Shown: positions 60,601-64,000 of the stretch, one piece after another
How positions within the stretch are numbered: the stretch's first letter is position 1
Layout: each line of letters begins with the position of its first letter
Source of the DNA: Paguma larvata
Taxonomy: Eukaryota; Chordata; Mammalia; Carnivora; Viverridae
Reading direction: 5' to 3'
Length of the DNA: 64,000 nucleotides
NCBI GenBank assembly: GCA_030068075.1
Contig: JAINVK010001250.1
Location: 62,001 to 126,000 of the forward strand
Notes under the pieces: generated by a model
The model's database searches: none
Told to the model about the DNA's origin: nothing
What the model saw: only the letters and a program-made list of their open reading frames with translations
Translations under genes and position numbers: made by a program

Positions 60601-60888
60601 AGAGGGTGCCCCGCTGCCTGGCCTGGCAGGAGCGAGGGGCGGGGGCCGGGGACCGAGGGGATGCAGACCGTCCAGCGCCAGCATGGAAGGGAAGTCCTTG
60701 CAGTTGGAGACGCCCGTGGAGTCGGTCACGCACGTCTTCCACAGGTTGGCCCAATAGGTGGCGGTGGTGATGACCGTGCCGTCGATGGTGGACACCTTCC
60801 AGTAGTCGGTGGGCAGCGTGGAGGACACCAGCACCCAGCCAGAGATGGAAACCATGAAGGCGATGATCTCCGAGGCCGTGCTCGCCAT
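38493..60888 (-). CDS. CLDN10: CLDN10, claudin-10 isoform b (complete CDS, 5 exons)
   Basis: The complement of 60669-60888, 53526-53687, 53357-53438, 39242-39349 and 38493-38616 joins in frame to 231 residues. Residue 1 is at 60888. It is a tetraspan tight-junction protein with four membrane segments, roughly residues 8-28, 78-100, 115-137 and 160-182. The first extracellular loop has the claudin signature W30, LW49-50, C53 and C63. It also contains N48 and D56, residues I recall as important in claudin-10b. The C-terminus ends NAYV, a PDZ-binding motif for ZO proteins. Family knowledge: claudin-10b forms cation-selective paracellular pores, notably in the kidney thick ascending limb, and human CLDN10 defects cause HELIX syndrome. 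The isoform is set by this first exon, which differs from the claudin-10a exon. Intron 3 is about 14 kb. Confidence 0.97.
39002..39020 (+). repeat. (GTT)n microsatellite
   Basis: About six TTG units in CLDN10 intron 4, about 220 bases from exon 4. Confidence 0.85.
39242..39349 (-). CDS. CLDN10: CLDN10 exon 4
   Basis: This 108-base exon has acceptor CTCACAG and donor GTATGA. It encodes [17 protein letters not shown] through SDNNKTP, which is TM4 and the start of the cytoplasmic tail. Confidence 0.97.
39680..39884 (-). mobile_element. CAN-SINE with perfect 16-bp TSD
   Basis: CACAGGGTAAATTATT is repeated exactly at 39664-39679 and 39885-39900. Sense to CLDN10, in intron 3 about 330 bases upstream of exon 4. 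Confidence 0.95.
39920..40570 (+). mobile_element. Possible ERV-type LTR (family not assigned)
   Basis: Blocks such as GGTTGCCTTTGCTTTCAG, CCTCTGCCCCTCCCCTC and GAGACGCCACAGGAGCCCAAG, then TTCTCCTGTTAAACTGTC with CCTAGAAGAGCAGAAGG, resemble a mammalian retroviral LTR in order and style. No coding remnants of gag, pol or env were recognised. The assignment is tentative. Confidence 0.45.
40571..42240. other. CpG-rich unassigned block in CLDN10 intron 3
   Basis: Unusually rich in CpG and poor in stops on both strands, including a minus-strand frame of 211 codons (40994-41629) with no recognisable domain. It ends near GAATAAAACTATGCC at 42175, which looks like an LTR polyadenylation region. Could be further ERV-like sequence, a regulatory CpG block or unique DNA. 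Confidence 0.35.
42409..42627 (+). mobile_element. CAN-SINE, host of a nested SINE
   Basis: GGGGTGCCTGGGTGGCTCAG head to CACAAATAAACA tail. A second SINE is inserted in its A-rich end, and the tail resumes at 42858-42885. Confidence 0.94.
42628..42857 (-). mobile_element. CAN-SINE nested tail-to-tail
   Basis: Near-consensus copy with a tail of about 28 T on the + strand. TSD CACAAATAAACATTTTTT lies at 42610-42627 and 42858-42875. The low divergence suggests a young insertion. Confidence 0.96.
42886..43800. other. Intron stretch with nothing recognised
   Basis: Unique-looking CLDN10 intron 3. Confidence 0.4.
43809..44025 (+). mobile_element. CAN-SINE with shortened head
   Basis: The head reads GGGGCGCCCAGGTAGGTTCAG, then passes directly to GTGTCCAACTTC, with the CGGTTAAG segment missing. 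The tail has (CATA)n and (AATA)n. CCTCTGAAC flanks both ends. Confidence 0.93.
44560..44745 (-). mobile_element. MIR
   Basis: CCTCATTTTACAAATGAGG then AACTGAAGCTCAGGG and CAAGCTCTTAACCATC is the classic antisense MIR core. Confidence 0.88.
45000..45245 (+). mobile_element. L1 3' UTR (carnivore type)
   Basis: CATAAGAGACTCCCAAAGAC, AACAAACTGAGGGTGAGG, GAGGGTACTTGTTGGGATGA and CACTGGGTGTCATATGG match the same 3' UTR as the L1 at 3595-4590. It ends in a (CAA)n/A-rich tail. Confidence 0.92.
46140..46370 (-). mobile_element. MIR-like fragment
   Basis: CACACTGAGAAGCAGGAGGG followed by GGAGCTGAGCCGGGTGTGAC and CTCTGAAACCTGCC has the spacing of a degraded antisense MIR. Confidence 0.35.
47275..47510 (-). 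mobile_element. MIR
   Basis: ACTGAGGGCCTGCTATGTGTC, CCATCTCACAGAGGAGGG, CTTCAAGGTCACACAAC and GCGGAGCCGGGCTTTACTCC are clear antisense MIR text. A 192-codon frame at 47222-47800 runs through it and is not a gene. Confidence 0.85.
47511..48885. other. Intron stretch with little recognised
   Basis: Mostly unique CLDN10 intron 3. A weak MIR-like stretch lies at about 48100-48290 (CAAGGTCACGCAGTGAG). Confidence 0.4.
48886..49065 (-). pseudogene. Possible retrocopy or 3'-end fragment
   Basis: On the minus strand the sequence runs to AATAAAACC and, about 15 bases later, a short A run (48886-48894), like a processed 3' end. A 70-codon frame overlaps but is not recognised. Parent unknown. Confidence 0.25.
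49125..49378 (+). mobile_element. CAN-SINE with doubled A-rich tail
   Basis: Head at 49125. The tail contains two copies of (A)AACATTAAAAAAAA. TSD AAAGAACTGCAATTGTGG / AAAGAATTGCAGTTGTGG, at 49108 and 49380. Confidence 0.95.
49424..49457 (+). repeat. 17-bp tandem duplication
   Basis: GGGAGAAGGGTTTCAGA occurs twice in direct succession. Confidence 0.9.
49702..49923 (+). mobile_element. CAN-SINE with GGGT duplication in the head
   Basis: The head reads GCCTGGGTGGGTGGCTCAG, a 4-bp duplication in the A-box region. Otherwise near consensus. Confidence 0.95.
50054..50260. mobile_element. Head-to-head CAN-SINE chimera (snap-back)
   Basis: The left half is a + strand SINE head and body (GGGGCGCCTGGGTGGCTCGG). 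The right half is the inverse complement, ending CGACCGAGCTACCCAGG. Arms are about 85-95 bases and about 80% similar, meeting around 50150-50175. No CT-rich region or A tail is present. Confidence 0.88.
50295..50331 (+). mobile_element. CAN-SINE head fragment, 3'-truncated
   Basis: GGGGCACCTGGGTGGCTCAG then TCGGTTAAGCGTCCGA, and then unrelated DNA. Only the first roughly 36 bases of the element exist. Confidence 0.85.
50755..50943 (-). mobile_element. CAN-SINE, 5'-truncated
   Basis: T-rich tail to GCAGAAGTCGGAGGCTTAA. The terminal head (about 28 bases) is absent. Confidence 0.92.
51155..51385 (+). mobile_element. MIR (degraded)
   Basis: GCAGGCATGCCTGGTCTGAC, CCTCTTTCCTCATTTT, TTTATAAGGCTGTTGCAAG and GTACATGGGAGGGGCCCAAC follow MIR order. 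Confidence 0.55.
51937..52110 (+). mobile_element. CAN-SINE (older subtype)
   Basis: Variant head GCGCGCCTAGGTGGCTGAG and the longer TGCCTCCTGATTTCGG segment mark an older subfamily. The next SINE is inserted at its 3' end. Confidence 0.92.
52126..52340 (+). mobile_element. CAN-SINE (tandem, first)
   Basis: Near-consensus. It shares one outer TSD, AAAATGGATGAATA (52112 and 52564), with the next SINE. Confidence 0.96.
52341..52563 (+). mobile_element. CAN-SINE (tandem, second)
   Basis: Almost consensus felid SINE, directly after the A-rich tail of the first. It most likely inserted into that tail. Confidence 0.96.
52876..53116 (+). mobile_element. CAN-SINE with perfect 15-bp TSD
   Basis: AAATCCTACCCCTTG flanks exactly at 52861-52875 and 53117-53131. 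It lies about 240 bases downstream of CLDN10 exon 3 in the gene's sense. Confidence 0.96.
53357..53438 (-). CDS. CLDN10: CLDN10 exon 3
   Basis: This 82-base exon has acceptor TTTGCAG and donor GTAAGT. It encodes [19 protein letters not shown] and DPLFVEQ, the end of TM3 and extracellular loop 2. Confidence 0.97.
53526..53687 (-). CDS. CLDN10: CLDN10 exon 2
   Basis: This 162-base exon, phase 1-1, has acceptor AATTGCAG and donor GTAAAT. It encodes [19 protein letters not shown] through LAGIVFILS: the end of loop 1, TM2, the intracellular loop [14 protein letters not shown] and the start of TM3. Confidence 0.97.
53855..54045 (-). mobile_element. MIR
   Basis: GCGCCTGCTGTGTGTCACAC, GAGTGTTGTTATCCCCACG and GGACACTGAGGCACC are antisense MIR text. 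Confidence 0.75.
54126..54334 (-). mobile_element. CAN-SINE
   Basis: Full copy, somewhat diverged (GATGAAGTCAGACTCTTAACC). CACGTTGGA / CATGTTGGA flank it. Confidence 0.93.
54534..54756 (-). mobile_element. CAN-SINE with perfect 14-bp TSD
   Basis: AAAACTAGGTTTTA at 54520-54533 and 54757-54770. Confidence 0.95.
54907..55127 (-). mobile_element. CAN-SINE
   Basis: Full copy with a (GA)n run. ACCACCCATTTTC / ACCAACCATTTTC flanks. Confidence 0.95.
55128..57420. other. CLDN10 intron 1 stretch with nothing recognised
   Basis: About 2.3 kb mostly unique. A short L2/MIR-like 3' end (TAGTAGGTATAAGTAAACG then TTTGTTGAGCAAATAA) lies at 55314-55350. Confidence 0.4.
57425..57600 (+). mobile_element. MIR
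   Basis: CTGCTGTGTGTCCTTGATTC, CTGAGCCTCGGTTTTCTCAT and CTGTAAAACAGAGAGAATAG are MIR core text. Confidence 0.85.
58270..58800 (+). mobile_element. Old L1 (L1M) fragment
   Basis: AACAAGTCATTTACATC, TGGGTCACGAGATGATAAA and TTCTCCTTCATTGTTGG then GGGATGTAATTTGG have L1 ORF2-region order, heavily mutated. Confidence 0.7.
58801..60389. other. CLDN10 intron 1 stretch with nothing recognised
   Basis: Unique-looking sequence leading to the CpG island. Open frames at 58946-59404 overlap on both strands and are not convincing. Confidence 0.4.
60669..60888 (-). CDS. CLDN10: CLDN10 exon 1b
   Basis: ATG is at 60888-60886. The exon encodes [18 protein letters not shown] through SMLALD and the first base of Gly74, so it carries TM1 and most of extracellular loop 1. 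The donor is G|GTCTGC. It lies inside a CpG island, consistent with a promoter-linked alternative first exon. Confidence 0.96.
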
Positions 60889-61180
60889 GCCGCCAGCTGC
60901 AGCCGCCCTGGCGCTCGCGCTTGCGCTCCCACTCGCCGCCGCGACCCCCGCGCGCCCGGCCCCGCGGCTCCGCCCCCCGGTCCCTCGGCCCCACCCCCAG
61001 CCCCGCGGCTCCGCCCCCGCCCCGCCCTGCCCGCGGACCGGCGCTAGGGGGCGCGCACGGGCCCCAGGACAGGACGCGCCCTCGGGGGAGGGGAGGGTTC
61101 GCGGGGCTCTCTTACGGTCGCGGCCCCGGTTCTCTACGGCCCGCTGGCCTGGCGCCCGCGGTTGGGAATAACTTGGCCCG
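60889..61180 (-). promoter_or_regulatory. CLDN10: Probable CLDN10b promoter and 5' UTR
   Basis: This lies immediately upstream of the claudin-10b ATG. It contains several SP/KLF-type GC boxes (CCGCCCC at about 60970-61030 on the + strand) and no evident TATA box, as expected for a CpG-island promoter. The transcription start cannot be fixed from sequence. Confidence 0.6.
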
Positions 61181-61260
61181 CGCTCTCCTCGTCCCCCGCC
61201 CCCGCATCTTGGGGCAAGGAGCGCGGAGAGCGGCTATCCTGTTGGACAACTGGCAGCCGG

Positions 61261-62028
61261 ATATGGACGACCTGTAGCGTCCCACCCCCACCCCATCCCC
61301 TCCCCCCGTCCCTCTCCCCCTCCTCCTCCCCAGCCCTACCCGTGGCAAATAGCTTGGCTTCTAGAGTACCTTGTAAAAGCAGCGCAGAAAAAACCTTTTG
61401 TAAGCCCTGAAAGGACACGGCCTGGTCATGCCGAAGCCCTCGGTTTGCTGAACTCTAAAGGTTTTCGTGCTACGCTCGTTTGCGTGACTCTGTTAAGCCT
61501 GTCACCGAGGGGTGACGGCAGTTCTGGGCTTGAAATCGGCCTTGCCCTCAAATCCTGCAGTTATTTTTGGCTCCGCGATATGCGGAAAGTCCTTGTACAG
61601 AGGTGTGTGGCACAGGCCTCACTTCAAGGCAGCAGCCCATGGAGGACACAGGCTCCGTGGGAGCGGTCGTGGCGATTTCGCTGTTGAATGTTCCAGCCAC
61701 GAAGCTGGCCTGCTTGTGCTAATGCACTACCCATGCATTTAAGACTTGTTTCATGAATGTCCTTTCCAGGTCCCCGTTCTGGGAGTCCGTTCTGTCAGCG
61801 GATGGTTCTGTCATAGTGGAAACCGCTCTGTGTTGTTTTGCTTTTTTTTTTTTTCTTAGGACTTCCACCTTTGCCGCGTGATTGAAGAATAAACTCACTC
61901 ATTCCTTCATTGCTGTCTCAAGAGTTAAATATAAAGATCAATGTGTATTTTCAGTTTCTGAGGCCATAAACTTGGACATAAATGAGGAAATAAAGACACT
62001 GGTTCTTCTATGGGGCTATTATTTGTCC
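61261..62028. other. Upstream flank of CLDN10 exon 1b, nothing recognised
   Basis: C/T-rich stretch at 61280-61340, then unique sequence. No further exon identified. Confidence 0.4.
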
Positions 62029-62240
62029 TTTTTTTTTAACTTTTATTTATTTTCGACAGACATAGAGACAGAGTATGAGCAGGGGAAAGGGCAGAGAGAG
62101 AGGGAGATACAGAATCTGAAGCAGGCTCCAGGCTCTGAGCCGTCAGCACAGAGCCCGACTCGGGGCTTGAACTCACAGACGGTGAGATCATGACCTGAGC
62201 TGAAGTCCGCGCTTAACCGACTGAGCCACCCAGGCGCCCC
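62029..62240 (-). mobile_element. CAN-SINE
   Basis: Full copy. TATTTGTCC flanks both ends. Confidence 0.95.
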
Positions 62241-62429
62241 TATTTGTCCATTTAAAGTTCTTGCAGTTCTTGGTATGAGCTTTCAGGATTTACAACTTGC
62301 TAAAGTAACCAAAAGTGTAAAACCTATAAATCAGTTCTCTATAATAAAGCTAGTTGCTAAGTCCTTTCACACTTTCATTCATTGTTATGAATTTCAGTTC
62401 TTCGTCACTGTTTTTCTTAATATATGTAT

Positions 62430-62595
62430 ATTTTTTCTTTTGTAAAATTTTGATTCCAGTATAATTAACATATAGTGCATATATGTTAATATGTTATATA
62501 TCTCAGGTGTACAGTATAATGATTCAACTATTCTCTACATTCTTCGGTGCTTATCACAATAAGTGGTACCCTTGTCACTTTTGGCTGTAACCAAA
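62430..62595 (-). mobile_element. L1 3' end fragment
   Basis: CCAGTATAATTAACATATAG, CAGGTGTACAGTATAATGAT and GCTTATCACAATAAGTG are antisense L1 3' UTR text. Confidence 0.85.
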
Positions 62596-62739
62596 CCAAA
62601 CAGAATGAAATTAGAAGTGATTAGATGTCTATGGAGAAAAGAAGAGGTTGGGCTATAGAATCATCAAAACTTATATTTGGAAGAACCTTTGGAGACCATT
62701 AGGGCACGCTCCACACTCAGCCCAATTATTCTATTTCTT

Positions 62740-62960
62740 TTTGTTTTTCAATTTTTTGAAGTTTATTCAGTTTTGAGAGACAGAGAGACAAAGCACAAGC
62801 AGGGGAAGGGCAGAGAGAGAAGGAGACACAAAATCTGAGGCAGGCTCCAGGCTCTGAACGGTCAGCGCAGAGCTCCATGCAGGTCTCAAACTCACAAACT
62901 GTGAGATCATGACCTAAGCCGAAGCTGGATGCTTAACCAACTGAGCCACCCAGGTGCCCG
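62740..62960 (-). mobile_element. CAN-SINE
   Basis: Full copy. TSD CCAATTATTCTATTTCTT / CCAATTTTTCTATTTCTT. Confidence 0.95.
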
Positions 62961-63439
62961 CCAATTTTTCTATTTCTTGAGATAATACCCAGTTCATGCT
63001 CCAGCCTTCAGGGCCATGGGGTTCAGTGCATGTGTTCTGGTTTTGTTTTATATCGTATTGACAGCCTTTTAGAAAGTCTTTCTTTACCATGAACCTAAAT
63101 CTATCTTTTTCTTCCATCTAAATGCCATAATCAACACAAGGAAAGTCCTACCCTCGAGCCACCTAGCAGCCTCAGGAGACGTGTTTGAGCGTATGTGGTC
63201 ATCTCGTGGCTTGTACGAATGAGAATATGGGTGAAGGTGTTTTGCCGATGGAGAGGATGCAGACGTGGTTCTGCTTCTCTACTGCTCCTGGTCCCAACTT
63301 GTCCTGGTATGTCCAGCTAAAAAACAGTTTGGGAAGCACCTAGCGAAGCTCATCCTTCTCGTCTTTTCTACCATTCAAATCGATCGCCTTTGACTGTTGA
63401 CTACAAACTGTTCTCTGTCCTTTTGCATGATTTACCTTT

Positions 63440-63535
63440 TTATTTTATTTATTTATTTATTTATTTATTTTAAAGCTTTTTATTGTCAAATTGGTTTCCA
63501 TACAACACCCAGTGGCTCATCCCAACCCGTGATGA
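63440..63535 (-). mobile_element. L1 3' end fragment with (TTTA)n tail
   Basis: (TTTA)n, then TATTGTCAAATTGGTTTCC and ATACAACACCCAGTGGCTC, the antisense 3' terminus of carnivore L1, cut short after CCCAACCCGTG. Confidence 0.88.
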
Positions 63536-64000
63536 TTTGCCTTCTTAACATGCTTTTATTAACTGGTTTCTTGCCCTCCAGCATATTTCCACTATTATTT
63601 CTACATCATATCCCTTTCTGAATGATCTGCCTATTTCTAACCCAGTTTACTCTTCAAAAAGCACAAAAAGTCATGTACCAGGAGTTTCCTAAAATTCAAA
63701 ATTGCACAAATTTTGTTTTTGTACTTTATTTCTGGACTTGTTTCATAGTCTCTTTGTGTCTTAGGGACTCACTAAAATTATTGATTCCTTCTCCTTTTTT
63801 TTTTTTAAGACAAAACCCTGAGCCACTTTTGACACACACACAAAAATATAGTATTGTGACTCTGAAGACTCAAGCGGTTCCTAATTTATCAACGGGTCGG
63901 TTATAAATTTCGTTGTTTGGAACCAAAAGCTCCTTATTTGTTTTAAAGAAAGAACTATGAAGAATGGTTTGGTGATTTAGATCAGCCCCCCAAAGTTTAT
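63536..64000. other. Right-edge stretch with nothing recognised
   Basis: AT-rich sequence. A 94-codon frame at 63622-63906 has no recognised features. Confidence 0.4.

Larger units (their letters stand above)
60390..61260. promoter_or_regulatory. CLDN10: CpG island spanning CLDN10 exon 1b
   Basis: This stretch is very GC- and CpG-rich, with many CGCG, GGCGCC and CCGCCCC strings, and covers exon 1b, its start codon and upstream sequence. It is the only comparably strong CpG island in the window. Repeats are absent. Open frames of over 200 codons on both strands here are by-products of low stop-codon density. Confidence 0.85.

Noticed and set aside
60331..61047. Open frames of 216-238 codons on both strands around 60.3-61.0 kb
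   Set aside because: They are frame shadows in the CpG island over CLDN10 exon 1b. The minus frame with start at 60888 is the true exon, and only down to 60669.
1..64000. A previously undescribed multi-gene system
   Set aside because: The only supported genes are DZIP1 and CLDN10, both well known. Remaining sequence is introns, repeats and unassigned non-coding DNA.

Overview
This is vertebrate nuclear DNA from a carnivore, almost certainly a cat-family genome. About 38 copies or pieces of one tRNA-Lys-derived CAN-SINE are present. Their head (GGGGCGCCTGGGTGGCTCAG) and body match the felid subfamily rather than the dog one. Older mammalian repeats (L1, MLT1-type MaLR LTRs, MIR, L2, hAT pieces) fill much of the rest. 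There are no bacterial-type operons, CRISPR arrays or prophage, and most open reading frames in the window are repeat-derived.

Two protein-coding genes lie in convergent (tail-to-tail) orientation. On the + strand, from the left edge to about 36.65 kb, is the 3' two thirds of DZIP1. Fifteen coding exons (2888-3025 to 35890-35966) join in frame into 543 codons plus stop, ending in the acidic, serine-rich C-terminus. The N-terminal exons, including the C2H2 zinc finger, lie left of the window. On the - strand, from about 60.89 kb down to about 38.3 kb, is CLDN10, claudin-10 isoform b. Its five coding exons (60669-60888, 53526-53687, 53357-53438, 39242-39349, 38493-38616) encode 231 residues, and its first exon sits in a strong CpG island at about 60.4-61.26 kb. 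The alternative first exon of claudin-10a would lie to the right, outside the window. DZIP1 next to CLDN10 is the arrangement known on human 13q32.

Region by region: 0-36 kb is DZIP1 exons separated by repeat-rich introns. 36.6-38.3 kb is the short intergenic gap between the two 3' ends. 38.3-60.9 kb is CLDN10, with a roughly 14-kb intron 3 holding many SINEs and an unassigned CpG-rich, LTR-like block (39.9-42.2 kb). 61-64 kb is upstream sequence with L1 and SINE pieces.

The two genes are not known to act together. DZIP1 is a centriole and basal-body protein needed for ciliogenesis and Hedgehog signalling. Claudin-10b forms paracellular cation channels in tight junctions. I found no evidence of a new multi-gene system. 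The more interesting signals are structural: a possible ancient duplication of two 57-nt DZIP1 exons, two open cryptic exon candidates, a duplicated intronic segment carrying paired splice-site consensuses, an L1 abutting a DZIP1 exon, and several unusual SINE configurations (a head-to-head snap-back chimera, a dimer with one target-site duplication, and a nested tail-to-tail pair).
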